60,000 bases of DNA, from the NCBI GenBank assembly GCA_950295325.1, contig OX485806.1, positions 46,745,169 to 46,805,168 on the forward strand, read 5' to 3'. Made by a program: the position numbers and the translations under genes. Positions 1-12,199 of the stretch are shown one piece after another. Under the pieces are notes generated by a model. The model had not been told where the DNA came from and searched no databases. It saw only the letters and a list, made by a program, of their open reading frames with translations. The first letter of the stretch is position 1, and each line of letters starts with the position of its first letter. Source of the DNA: Polytrichum commune. Taxonomy: Eukaryota; Streptophyta; Polytrichopsida; Polytrichales; Polytrichaceae.

Positions 1-1824
1 GCATTGTGCAACTCATAAACAACAACCCTCATGCAACCCCATACCCAAAATCTAAACTCAAGATACAAAGAACGCCACCCGAACGCTACCAAAACGGTGG
101 TGGTCAGTTGATCGGGTTGACATCACAACCGTCACCCATCTAAACCATGTTACACCTAGCATTTGGTGACATATATCCAAAGTGCAGTCACAATCGTAGT
201 GAAAATGTGAGTTTTAGTTAGAATGGCAGTGGACACAGAGGTTGCCATCATCGCTAACCGGGGTTGATTTGGACACGATTTATTCTAGTGAATGCCAATA
301 TCTATGCTCTTCATTTGTCAAGCATTTCTAAGGTGCAACACTCACATGTCATCGAAATGATGGAGTCCATCATGATTCTCCAATAGTTGATGAAGATGGT
401 TTTGTGGTAAACACTCCACATGAAGCCAACCTTCTTCTCATACCTATCCTTATGCCACATTTTTTACCATGGAAGTTGGTAACCATTGAGAAGTGGGGAC
501 AATTGCTCCTCAACTGAACAATTGAGGTGTGTAAATTGGTCAAAAGGGCACAACGTGATTTTGTAAAGTAATTCATGATGTTAGCACCATCTCTCATTCC
601 CACATAACCGGATTCAAAACGAGGTTATTAAGTTTGCCAAAGACGTGACGGTTTTAAACTTTAGCATGGTTTTTCCCAACACTAATCCGTTCACTATCCA
701 CCTCGTGCATAGGTGTGCACTTTGACGGTGGCCCACACGCCTTGAATTGAGAAGGGTGGCCCAACTGAAAATTTCAAGTTCAATTTTATCTTTTGATTGG
801 TTGAGCTTACAAAATTCAAAGGTTCAAAAAACTCTTCTTTTGGTTCCAGATCCTAGTGTAGCTGGAGTAATTTTGCACATCATAATTAGTGTGGCCCACA
901 CATTCAACTATAAAAAGTTTGTTGGAAAAGTGATGGGAATCATATCTAAGGAGTGGAATGCGGGTCGCTGCTACAAGTGTAAATATAGGTTTCTCTTCTC
1001 TTGGACTCTCTTGCGTCTCTGATGCAAAGCCCCAACTCTAACTCAGGCTCCAAATTCTAATCTTCTCATCCCCTCCCTTTCTTGCAATGCACAATGCGAA
1101 GACTCATACACCACAGCACTGGAGCTCTCGCATCTCCACATCATATTTAAGTAGTAAGTCACAACCTCATCAATACCTGTTTGGCACAGGACACAGAAGA
1201 GAGGAGAGGAGAGATGAGCAGGCAAGTGCTTGGGGAGTTTCTTGCGTAGGAATTGCACCTTAAGCAGTTTTCCTATCCTATGGGGCTTGTATGCAGTTTG
1301 AATCTCCTGGTTTATTGGGCGATCTTCACGGATAATATAATTGTGGGTGTGGTTTTAGGTCAGAGTGGTCTGAAGAATTTCTTGAAACGGTTGGTCACTC
1401 TGCCCTGCGTGGGCCCTTTTTAGGATTCGAATGCAAGTGTTATGTTCGAGAGTCTTGTTTCCATTGGTACTGCCTGAGTTGCGTGTTTGAGGAAGTAATA
1501 GCCTGGTGGATGAACTTTGTCTCTGATGGTTCACTCTCGTCTTCATGCCTATCTAACTACATGTTATTACCACCTGCTCACAAGTGAATGGTATAGGATA
1601 TTTGTGCACTTTATTGCAATTCAGTAGACATTGAGATGTTTCAGTAGTAATGTATGTAGGTACTTTGACGGTCATATCTGGTTCAATTTTGGCACACTTT
1701 CGTTACTGTGAAGTAAATAAGCTTGAAGACAAGACAGTACAAGGGGTAAATAAGGATGTTTGCGGTGATGCAGTACTTGACTCAATTAAGGAAAGACTTT
1801 GACGACATGAACGGGATATCATAG
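1..1824. other. Unassigned low-copy sequence
   Basis: I see no recognisable gene or element here. Short ORFs occur on both strands (for example 747-1022 plus and 1043-1258 minus), but none has a recognisable domain, a plausible length or compositional support. The stretch may include upstream introns or exons of the possible gene at 1825-2312. Confidence 0.4.
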
Positions 1825-2312
1825 ATTGCCATAGATTTTGACTCCTGTCCAGACGACCTACTCAGTTCTTCTTTTTGCGAGTACACCGAATGTGAATCAC
1901 CCAAAGATCTTCATACGCAGAAGCTTTGCAAAGCCAGATTAGATATCTCTAAGATTCTGAACAGATATGACTTCTTAGCAGCCAAGATGTCAGAAGTTGT
2001 GAGTTCCAGAAATGGTAGCTGGAACTGTAGAATTTTTAGTTGTTACATACGAAAAGCTATATTGCTGAGTGTTTTTTAGAGGATGTTATTGGTGCAGATA
2101 AACATGCTGATAAAAGCTTTTTGCCAACCTTTTACTATTTAAGGTCTGATGTCTGTCCTTAGGTGTCTGATTTATGGCAGTCACATTCTTTTCTATGTTT
2201 TATGAAGACATTTTCAGGAATGGGCACATATAAAGGTCTCAATCCATTGCAGTTTCTTCCACAAGATGAAGCTTGGAAGGAGCATTTTGATTCAAAGTGG
2301 ATACTTGTTTGA
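1825..2312 (+). other. Possible terminal exons of an unrecognised gene
   Basis: Two short open stretches are preceded by splice-acceptor-like sequence. The first follows ATCATAG at 1824 and stays open to a TAG near 2080, with a possible GT donor at 2015. It reads as an acidic, Cys- and Ser-containing segment (starting IAIDFDSCPDDLLSSSFCEY). The second follows TTTTCAG at 2217 and encodes about 30 residues (MGTYKGLNPLQFLPQDEAWK and on) to TGA at 2310-2312. They would be 3'-terminal exons of a plus-strand gene ending about 280 bp before the trihelix-like start. I do not recognise the protein. The model rests only on open frames and splice-like sites. Confidence 0.25.
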
Positions 2313-2594
2313 TTATTGAAATACGAGTGAGCGGTACATCAAGGAGAATATTTTTTTGGGCTATTTTGATACAGCTGTAAACTTCTGGCGATGCTTTCTT
2401 CTGGGAATTGCTACGTCACAAGCTGCACATGTTCAACAAATCACTAATGTATGTAGTATATTTTATCACCAGTAACAATTTGTTCACGATTCCTGTGAAC
2501 AACCTTTAATGATAAAGGAATTATCAATGCTATTGCAGTTACATGCCTTTTAAGCAACAATAACGAGAGACCTGCATTGGCTGTCAAGGGTTGA

Positions 2595-4181
2595 ATGGAG
2601 GACTTTGAGGCTTCCGAACTTGAGTGCCCAAGCATCCAGTTACCAGCAGAAGTGGAGAATGAGTGTGAGCTTACCGAAGGTGGTACGGGTGCTTCCGGTC
2701 GAGGGCGGGTTGGGAGGGGCGGAGCACACAATCCTTCACAACCAAAGATCAGGGGCCCTAATTGGACAGAGGCCGAGTCCTTGGTCTTGATTGAACAGAA
2801 GCGGCTGGAAAATGAGGAGCGTCAGAGAAACCGGCGCACGGAGAAATTTGTCTATGGTAAGGATGCATGGAGGAAAATAGTGGCAGGGTGTAATGCTGTT
2901 CCGGGCTTTAGGGAACGGGATGCTGACCAGATAACTAACAAGTGGGATACAGTGACCAAAGAATTCAAGAAGTTGAAAGACCATCTCGTTTCTAGTGGTG
3001 GTGCAAGTGAATGGTGGGCGTTGTCAAAGCTGGAAAAGAAAGATTTTTCAAAGATACAGAAGTTGCCATTGGAATTTACAGAGGCCATGTACAATGGTTT
3101 GGACTCTTGGTACGGTCAACGCCCAATCCATTCTGCAATGAATGTGGTTGACACCCATCGCATTGCACCTAGTGTACCTAACAGATTCGGAAGAGGAGCA
3201 ACTACCGCTGCCCCCAAGATGCAGCCACTAGGTGCAGTTTCAAATGCAGACTCCCCTTCAGCTACCACTCCATCTGCTCCAGGCACCAGATCATCTACAA
3301 CTCCCTCTGAGTCCCCTGACAATACTACCCCGGGTGATCGCCCACTCAGTTCTAGTGGCCGCAAGCGCAAGAATTGTGGTACTGACAACCTGATTGATTT
3401 TGTCAAGGATTTTCATCATGATCACATGGCGAGAGTTGAGGTGCAAGAGGTTGAGAAGAGACCTTCGAGGTCCAATATACCTGCCCCAGATACTAAAAGG
3501 GAGGCTAGAGTTACAGTGAAGGAGACAACTTCAATTATTAGCATGGAGGAAAGATTGTACGAGTTGGAAGTTCGCAAAACAAGAATGGAGGAGAGGCTCT
3601 ATGAACTGGAGGCTCAAAAGACAGCCAATATGGGGAACATGACCAGTGCCTTGCTCATGATGGCTTCATCAATGCAGACTCTCACAAGGTAAATTAGTCG
3701 AAACTTCATGGTGTGTCAAAAAGTCAATTTTGTTGAAACTTCTATCTGATGGCTTAAGGAAATTTCGTCTTATGTGTAGACATAGAGATCTGGCTTTTGC
3801 TGTGTGATCTTTTTCTTTCTCGTTCATTTTCGTTCTTGTTTGCTTCCTTTTGCTTGCTTTAGGTTAAGTATGTGACATGATGACTAGCTATCTCTTGATT
3901 ATTTTTTTTTGTTGTTTACCGGTTATCGATATCTACAAGTGTTGACTGAAAGATGATATGTACAAGAATGTATGTTTTCTAAGAAGGCATGCACCATTGT
4001 GCTTTTCTTTTGCAGGGCCTTGGTGTTTGGGGGATCTGGCCGAGGATCCTCCTCAGGAGCTGGGATACTCCAACGTGGAGTGAGCCTTGCACCAGGAAGC
4101 ACACCAGCTCGGGGCCCTGCCTCACAAAGGCCATTTGGTGAATATGAAGATGTTGATGATTCCATATCTGAAGATGATTGA
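2595..4181 (+). CDS. Trihelix/Myb-SANT-like DNA-binding protein, two exons
   Basis: The predicted CDS joins 2595-3688 and 4016-4181 across a 327-bp intron (CACAAG|GTAAAT ... TTTTGCAG|GG), giving 419 residues. An in-frame TGA lies directly before the ATG, which supports the start. Residues about 54-130 look like a trihelix (Myb/SANT-like) DNA-binding domain with spaced tryptophans W57, W92 and W117 (GPNWTEAE, DAWRKI, TNKWDTV). A Gly/Arg-rich stretch lies at 34-43, a Ser/Thr/Pro-rich linker at about 200-250, and a basic GRKRK nuclear-localisation-like cluster near 255. A near-perfect duplicated heptad unit MEERLYELE starts at 317 and 331, probably a dimerising coiled coil. Exon 2 adds a Gly/Ser-rich and then acidic tail ending SISEDD. 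No stop or frameshift is visible, so it could be functional. The role is inferred as a nuclear transcription factor with unknown targets. Alternatively it is the Myb-like accessory protein of a PIF/Harbinger element, but no transposase is nearby. Confidence 0.8.
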
Positions 4182-5337
4182 ACATGGCAATTATCATCTG
4201 TTTTGGATGGACCTTCTGTGAGAGGCTCCTATGTACAAAGTATTGTGTAATGGCAAAGAAAACAGAAACATATATTGTAGTGTATGGAGGTCATGTTATC
4301 CTTCAGCATGATGACCAGGATTGAAAAATTGGATTGTAAAACCAACAAACAATACAGCTGTTGATGTTTGATGCGTTACGTATGATGTTACACATTTCGA
4401 AGATGCTACACAGTTCCCGAACTTGTTAATATCTTCAGTCTCTGGTTGACTCATGCCGCCTTCACCAGTACATTTTGATCTGATCAAATTCCAGTTGATT
4501 TCTTTGGAATATACATTTGATAATGGAAGTTTCTTACAAAAACTTTCTCAACATAATATTTTCTTCTGTTTATGGACTAGGAATTTTGCACCTAAAATCT
4601 TACTTAACCCTTCAATGTCTGAGGTGCTGAATTGGGCCTCTCCATACCAAGAAAACAGGGAACCCTTGAGAGCAGAGTGTGTATTGGCTGTTAAGCGCTG
4701 ATGAGACCTTAGTCAGATTCGCTCCTCTTTCCAGTGAGCATATGGTGGACCATACTGGTAAATGGAGGTCAAAGTTTCAGCACAGTGATCTTGAATACAA
4801 GCTACACCTTGGGCGTTTTGTATGCTAGCAACATCGTCTAGTGGTTTTCCTGCAGGCAGCAATGGCACTTGGGACGGTGTTTAGGTAACATGTGATTTTT
4901 GGGATATCAAGGGATGTTGTGGTTGAAGGGTTGGGCTCGGCTGCAACGACTCTCTTCCCCAAATAAGAATGTTCGCCGCATGTTGTCCTTCAATGGATTC
5001 TGAAGGATATGGTTTCTGACAAGTTCTGCTGCTTTTTGAAGAATTCAGCCTCCAAGGATTGTTGTTGCCGCTTGCCTCATGCTTGATTGTGTCCTGCATT
5101 TATTTTGATTGCTGCTTCTGTCTGCTGATTGATGATTGTCTCTGTTTTCATTGCTGCAATCTATTTGGAGCCCTCTGGGCGCTTCAGGTCTGGGCTTCAT
5201 GATTCACCTGCTATTTCCATTTTCATCTCGGTGAATGACGTGCAACAGCATGTAAGAAAATCTCACTCTGCTGCCTTCACTTGGTGACCTGCACCTTTCT
5301 TGGGATGTATTTCTTTTGGGCTTGGGTTCCAACAGGA
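4182..5337. other. Trihelix gene 3' flank and unassigned sequence
   Basis: The first few hundred bases after the stop are probably 3' UTR, but I cannot place a convincing polyadenylation signal. An 82-codon ORF at 4453-4701 has no recognisable features. Nothing else is recognisable up to the repeat beginning at 5338. Confidence 0.35.
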
Positions 5338-5640
5338 ACTACACTAAATAGTCCTATCCATGTGGCTGGAAAATCAGACTAATTTTCTAGTCAAGATAGA
5401 ATTAATGTGGGTCCAAGAGCCCGAGTCTTCCCTTAAGTCTTCATGAAGACTTCCAACCAACACATTGAATTTTAGTGATAGTACAAAATAAAATCATCAC
5501 TGACATTAATTTTCTAGAAAGACAATTCTTGTGGCCACTAGAAAATTAGTGTGGGTTAGAAATTACTGTGGCCAACATTAGTTCTCAGTGCGAGAATTAA
5601 CGTGGATTCTAGTATATTTCTATGACCCACAGCAACAGGT
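5338..5640. repeat. Diverged relative of the 8039-8375 MITE-like repeat
   Basis: It starts with ACTACACTAAATAGTCC, close to the 16-bp terminal repeat of the element at 8039. It shares the same order of short motifs: TAGTACAA, then attaattttctag-like stretches, then GTGGGT/GTGGCC words alternating with TTCTAGAAA. The right boundary is unclear. A degenerate inverted match to the start (AGGACTATTTTAG) lies at about 5995-6005, so the element could extend that far. Confidence 0.4.
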
Positions 5641-8038
5641 CTATATATTGTACCTCATGTCCAAACACACAATTTACTAGAACAATTTGGCAGACTCTTA
5701 CAAGCAGATTCTGCAGGTGTATATAACTCCACCTTGTGTAGGAAAATTATGCCACTACTTTATCTTTTTGTTGTTTACCTCTGATTGCGCTAGGTGTCTC
5801 TGAGTGCCGCTTCACCTTGGTGGACAGGAAAATTCTGGTAGCTGCATTTGCCTCTTATTTCTGCTTTCATCTCAGGCGTAGGTATATGTGAATGTTGCAG
5901 ATTCACTTTGATAGGAAAATTCCTCATGTAGGGAGATCCCTTATGTGTAGGTAGACTCACTTTCTTGTACAGATTATGAACCACCTAAGTTAAAGGACTA
6001 TTTTAGGGGGGCTATGAAATAATGTGCATATTCATGGGACATTCCACATATTTGGTGAATTTGTTAACATTCTTGGTGATTTAACATAAATTTCCAAGAC
6101 CCTTATTTTATAAGATGTTTAAAATTTATCTTAAAACTCCAGAAATAACCATAATTTTTATTGCACTGTGTATTCTAGTGGAAACAAAACAATGCTTCAA
6201 GAAAGTGTTGAGATGTTTCAAATCCCTAAGAGACACACAGTAACCGAAGGTTCTCTAAACCCACCAAAAATCAAATGTTGCCCTTACTTGAGCATCCCAC
6301 AGCAATCCTTATGATATTCAGATTAAACAAACCACACAGGTATGAGGTTCACCATAATATATTCATCTCAATTGAACCATCTGTGATAATAATGAGGGGA
6401 CAAGATATGCATATTTTGAGAAAATTTGTTGAGAAAAAACGCACCAGTGTCAAGTACAATAACGATTCCTTGAAAGGGTTTTCTGACACTGCACCCGGCA
6501 GTCTCTCACCCGAACCCTAAACCCTGCCACTCGAGCCAAACCGTTTATATTTCGATACTATAAAGCATGTTCGGTTGAAGAGTGCAAAGCGGTGCCCTTT
6601 CGCTCCAATTATATTGCTCTTAAGGATTCGTTGGATAACATAATTGTTCCTTGATGCTATGAAAGTCGTTCAACACCAAATCTATGGCCTTTAGCAACTT
6701 GTTGATTCTCGCCACCTTCAGACTTGGACCTTCTAAACCATGTACAATTCAACCTGATTTAACCGGTACTTAACCATAGAGTCAAAAAAACATGTGCTAA
6801 GGCCTCAATCAAGCGCATCAGCCGCCCACAACAAGAATGACACTCAATCCGGTTTTTACCAACGAAAATCAGAAGCGGTCGAAATACAAGCTAATAGGAT
6901 TATCCATCTTCAACATACTCAAGTGTCTCACATGAGATGGCGCCTGGTTGTTAGTGTCCACAGGACGTCGAAGGCCATATATTTGCCCTTTCCCTCTGGT
7001 GCCTTTACTGAACTCCACTGAAATTGCACATAAAACTTGAGATATACGGCCACAAAATTAATGAAAAAAACATCGTTTCGGCCATAACACAATGAGGTGG
7101 GATTCTTCTATGGTTTCAAGAGCAGATTACTACACAAATCGGGGACGCTGACATTGCACACACCAATTTGAACCCAAAAGGTATCTACAATTCTGAAAGG
7201 GAACAATATTTCCCACCCAGGTCAGTGCGGCCGTGACGCAGATACAAATGACAAACATAACTACTGTACATGAACCGTAGAGGGACCGGACGACAAATAG
7301 GAGCGATAAACATAGAAGCATTTACCACTGGACGGTCACCTGAAAACCCCAAAACTTAACCATACCTACTGCACCCTGCGCGTATGGGGGCTAACGACGC
7401 GTGCACAAATGTCCACAAAGAATTGCAGCAAACAAGTTACCTTGAAGGGGCAGCGGACCAGGAAAATGAATCTTTGCTGAGGCTCGCATGTCGCACCGGA
7501 TCGGAAGACAACGGCAGCCCCCTCGCTGCCACGTCCAAACACCCCTACGTGTGCACAGAGACAACTCCACTCCACGTCCCCAACAAACCCAGCAGTCACA
7601 CATACCACAATCCTTGCGCTGCAGAAACGTGCAGTTGAATGCACCCACGTTGAAGTGCGAATTGTTCTCTGAACTTCGCTTACTGCGTGTGTGAATGCAA
7701 CAACAAAATGAGGAGGAAGGAGAAGGTACAAGAGGAATGCGAGGACCTGGTTGGATCCGTGCCGTCCCGGCCCCACGACAACAATGAGCGAGTTGAACCG
7801 ACTCAATAAATGGGGAGAACCGACAACTAGTTACAGATGGACCGGTTAAGATTGAGAAATAACCGGTTGAAGTTCAAGACTTCAGGAAAATTACGGATCC
7901 TTTTTAGAGGAATTTAGAGAATATACCTCACATTAGTAAAGAAAATCCGAAAGATGTGTACATGTAACCGGTTGGACTTGGAAACACTAGGATCTCGACC
8001 GATTATGTCCAAAATCCTCCCTGGACATTGAACCGACT
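5641..8038. other. Unassigned sequence
   Basis: No recognisable gene or element. A locally GC-richer block at 7380-7800 is open in several frames on both strands (up to 146 codons at 7366-7806 minus), as expected from low stop-codon density, and none resembles a known family. Several ACCGGTT words occur at 7800-8000. Confidence 0.35.
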
Positions 8039-8375
8039 ACTACATTAAATAGTCTTGTTACTGTGGTTGAAAAAATAGGGTGGAAGTAATTGGCGTGGGC
8101 CTATCTAATTGTCTAGAGGGTGGGTCCAAGACTTGGGTACCCCTCAGTCTTCCAACTTTCAACCAAAACCTTACATACATTAAAATAGTACAAGAAGCAT
8201 AATTTTATTTATTTATCCACGTTGATTTCTAAAAAATAGTTTATGTGGCTCATGTAAATTTTCTACTAGAAATTTAATGGGGATTGAAAATTAATGTGGT
8301 CCACATTAATATGGGAATTAGCATGGGTTCTAGAAAGTTACTTTGGCCCACAATATGAGGACTATTTAATGTAGT
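8039..8375. mobile_element. MITE-like element with 16-bp perfect terminal inverted repeats
   Basis: The 337-bp AT-rich block begins ACTACATTAAATAGTC and ends with its exact reverse complement GACTATTTAATGTAGT. There is no coding potential. Short size, AT-richness and perfect terminal inverted repeats fit a miniature inverted-repeat transposable element. I cannot identify a convincing target-site duplication, so the superfamily is not assigned. Confidence 0.6.
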
Positions 8376-8913
8376 TACAAGCCAACCGGCTAGGGTGGTC
8401 AAAATGCCGATTAACCCTTAATTTCCCAAACTTTAAAAATGGTTGTTTTGAGCGCAATTCACTCAATGTTGGTTGTGGAATTTTCATGGACAAGTTTTGA
8501 GGTTATGATGGGATATATCTACATGATTTTGAAACATGGGAGATGAGTTCTTTCAAGGGAAAGTTGGGCATGAATAATCCTTTAAATTTTTAGGACATAA
8601 CAATTGAAGGAAATGATGCACAAAAAATGCCATGTTTTTTCCTTCAATGTTTGATCAATTAAATTCACCTGAAAAATGAGCATAATATTATGTGTGATCC
8701 ATTAGATGCGAGCATTTCAATAGTTGAACACCTCCGCAAACTATCATGCCAAAATGAGCAAGCCACAATGAGTTAGTCACCTTGCATTTGGAGTGTGTTA
8801 ATTGTCCAAAGCAAGCTAGCATGCAAGCGGTGAGCAATAAGCGATAAGTGGTAAGTAGTATCATGTGAGTGGTGAAAAACAACATGGGATGTGAGTTTCC
8901 ATTTTTAGAATTA
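8376..8913. other. Unassigned AT-rich sequence
   Basis: No recognisable gene or element. A 65-codon minus-strand ORF at 8688-8885 has no support. Confidence 0.4.
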
Positions 8914-10181
8914 TGTCACCAAAAAGCCTCCACCCTTCAATTTCGTCCTAGCCCGAATGGAGAAGTTTATAATGACATGTAGAGATTTCTCTCTTTGTAA
9001 CACAATGTATGATTCTAATCTATCGTTGGAATATACGCAACTTAGCCAAGTCTATACTATGTCTTCTTACACTCCTTAATCTCGAAGTTTGAAAGTTTAG
9101 AAGTTTGGACATAGTCTCGGTTTTTTGGCTCTCAAAAATTCATATGAAGTCCAAAAAATGAGTTCTTGGTATCCATGGATAGGTAATGAAGTCCTCTACA
9201 TGAATATGCAATAATATTTCTACTGCCACAAAGTATATGGTCGCAATTCTACGCTGTTCCCTTTGAATCTACACTTTTTCACTAGTTTTTGGAAGTTTGG
9301 ACATAGTCTCGGTTTTTTGGCTCTCAAAAATTCATATGAAGTCCAAAAAATGAGTTCTTGGTATCCATGGATAGGTAATGAAGTCCTCTACATGAATATG
9401 CAATAATATTTCTACTGCCACAAAGTATATGGTCGCAATTCTACGCTGTTCCCTTTGAACCTACACTTTTTCACTAGTTTTTGGAAGTTTGGACATAGTC
9501 TCGGTTTTTTGGCTCTCAAAAATTCATATGAAGTCCAACAAAACTAAATGCTCCAATAAGAGACTTTGCACATCCGCATAAGTATAAGGCTAATCAATGT
9601 AAATCCAAGTATTCAAACAAAGCCATAAATTGAACTTTAAATCATTCACGCCCAACTATTACTAACAAGAGGTCAAGCCCTCTTCAAGGCCAACTAGCCT
9701 TGGCTCCTAACCTTACATCCATGCACACACACGTGCTCCTATCTTGCTTCCCACACACCCACACTTATAACACGTGGAGTGCCAAAGAGCACGAAGGAAA
9801 GAGAGGATGAGTGAGGGAAGAATGAGGGATTATATAGTGAGTTTGAGGGGGTGAGCACCCTTAAGGCTCACGATAAGCCCTCGAGATTTCCTTCTACTTT
9901 GTAGGCTCTTATCCTATCTCCTAAGCCTTCCTCCCTCAAATGATCAACAAGGATCCTAATTCAAACATTTAACTAACCTTGGTTTTCTACCTACCACACT
10001 TTACCAACGTTTATCCTTCTCCTACTTAAGTCCACTCCACAAAAGCCTAATGATTCAAACTAAGCTTTCTTCAAGCTTCACTCTTTTTATATTTTTGTGA
10101 ATAATCATAAATCACCAAAACACCATTTGTAATGTTTTACAAGTGTTAACAACCAATGTGGGCATCAATTTTGGGCTCACA
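8914..10181 (+). mobile_element. Candidate LTR-like block of the TGTCAGCC...GGGCTCACA family
   Basis: The right end (GTGGGCATCAATTTTGGGCT then CACA) closely matches the right ends of the solo LTRs at 12200-13770 and 47942-49817. The left end TGTCACC...CCTCCACCCTT...TCGT resembles their left ends. The flanking pentamers (AATTA left, AATAT right) are not identical, so insertion is not proved, and the left boundary is tentative. The block contains the 192-bp tandem repeat at 9100-9537. Confidence 0.4.
9100..9537. repeat. Tandem repeat, 192-bp period, about 2.3 copies
   Basis: ACATAGTCTCGG occurs at 9109, 9301 and 9493, giving an exact 192-bp spacing. The first two units are almost identical (one T/C difference seen near 9278/9470). 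The third is cut off after GAAGTCCAA at about 9537. Near-identity implies a recent tandem duplication. Confidence 0.9.
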
Positions 10182-11620
10182 AATATATTCCATCAAATAC
10201 AAATAGTGTGCTATAAATGGAACACATAGGGACATTTGACATTTGAAAAATGAACCTTATTATCATGAATTTCATGCTCTACATCTTGTTTAAGGGTCTA
10301 TTACCATGTAATCAACCTAACATTTGTACATCTATAAATTAACCTTATATTATTATAGCTCAAGTGTTAATACTTGGGCCTCAAAAATAACTACATTATC
10401 GACATATACTGAAACTTTCATAAACTTTATAAATTCTATATTTCAACAATGTTCCAACATCACATTTTGATTATGCATTGTTGATTATTAATGCACAACA
10501 ACAATTACAACCTACATGATGCGCATGACTTTGTTGTAGATTAAAAGTTAGGGCCACATGCATAAAGGTGTTCGTCATCATGTAGTTAACCTTGCATAGA
10601 TACATGAATATATGGTACACATGTGTTTGTAATATGCCCACCGTGGCATGTGTTGCAAGTATTGTACTCTCCCATTTGTTCCTATGCTTTGCAATATGTG
10701 CATTTGGATTTCACCAAGTTGTCTCAGAGTACGAAGTGGTGGGGTGGGTGTTTGAATTTGATGGTTCTCAAATATGAGAACACATTGAAGGGTTTTTAAT
10801 CATTAATCCCAATATTGGATGTGGTGGTAGTTCCTTCATGATTCTATAGTTGAAAACCAACATCTTCCAGATTAACTTACCTAATTCCAAGGATCGCTTC
10901 CAAATTTAATATCTCGTCCCCAATCCATTTTTGCTTCCAAGTTTGAGAAAGGTTTTAAAGCAAAATCCATCCATATGCTGACAATTTGACCTTCCAACAT
11001 GCGTCATTGAAGCTAGGAAAATGATCAAAATTAAATCAACCAACAAATGATCGTTTAAATCATAAGGTAAGTAAAAATAATCTTGAAATTTTTTCTAAAC
11101 TTTAAGAACACAATTTGTACATCTACTTCTACTTTAAGATTCTCAATGGCCATTTTTTTGTAGACAAAATAATTTGATATTAATAATAACACACACACAC
11201 ACACACACACATACATTTATTTCCTACAATAATTCTATATTCATGTTATTCAATACCCCTCCCATATGTACGTTGTGTATCAAAAATTTCACTAGAAACC
11301 TTAGCTACTAGATTGTAGTGCATGTACTTTGGGTATTTTATATGTTGGGTTGCTATATTCAAGCACATATGTTCTGGTACAACAAAATTTATTTGTCAAA
11401 ATGTTTTTTGCAACAACCAAAGTATGCTATGAATATGCATTTCCTACACCGTCTAAGTAATGATAGGACCTATATTATATAAATATGGGGGCATATGTAT
11501 CAAAATCATGCACATAATACCCCCAAATAAATACCCTCTTAACATATTACTATACCAAAACATATATTAACTATATCTCTTAAGAACCTACCAAAAACAT
11601 GTGACCAACCTATTGTCTAT
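10182..11620. other. Unassigned AT-rich sequence
   Basis: No gene is recognisable. The stretch is AT-rich with scattered short ORFs and contains an (AC)n microsatellite at 11189-11211. Confidence 0.4.
11189..11211. repeat. (AC)n microsatellite
   Basis: An uninterrupted AC dinucleotide run of about 11 units. Confidence 0.95.
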
Positions 11621-12120
11621 ATCAAAAAGACCAAAGTTCCAAGTGTTTTGAGAGATTGTCAAACCTTCTTTTGTGGCCAAACTAGAAAACAACTAACAAC
11701 ATAGAGTGACATGGTATTGTGTTTCAACATTCTCCATTGTTTTGTGGTGAAATTGTAGCAACAATTGGATATGTTTATGGATGATCTTGTGGATATTGAC
11801 AGATACCATGAAAAAATAACATTCATGATCCTCTATGGCTACATTGTGAACATTAACATCTATAAAATAATTCATGTTGCAATCTAGTTCACATTGGCAG
11901 TGCCCAAAAAAACACCTAAATTTTACGTGGGAACATGATTCTTAATCATTATTCCATAGAGGATTTCTTGAATCAAAGTTGAATTGTAACAACTTTAGAT
12001 TGCATATCACAATAGCCAATCATGCATCCACACTTAATATTATTGCTAACACACCTAAAGGATGAGATTATGGTTTTATCCTTCAAAAATCAACTATGGT
12101 TAGATCTTTTAAACCCACAA
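11621..12120. repeat. 500-bp dispersed repeat, inverted partner of 32766-33273
   Basis: The reverse complement of this stretch matches 32766-33273 nearly base for base, with a few substitutions and homopolymer indels. Both ends are sharp: TATTGTCTATATC at 11621 and AAACCCACAA ending at 12120. Noncoding and AT-rich. I see no terminal repeats, so the element type is unknown. It lies 80 bp left of a solo LTR. Confidence 0.85.
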
Positions 12121-12199
12121 GGAGTGATAGACATTATATAATGCTTTGGACAAACCCAACTTGTACCCATATTACAAAAAACCATCCAAGGTGACATCC

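Noticed and set aside
7366-7806. 146-codon minus-strand ORF and overlapping plus-strand ORFs
   Set aside because: Several overlapping frames are open in a GC-richer block on both strands, with no family resemblance, start context or neighbours supporting a gene.
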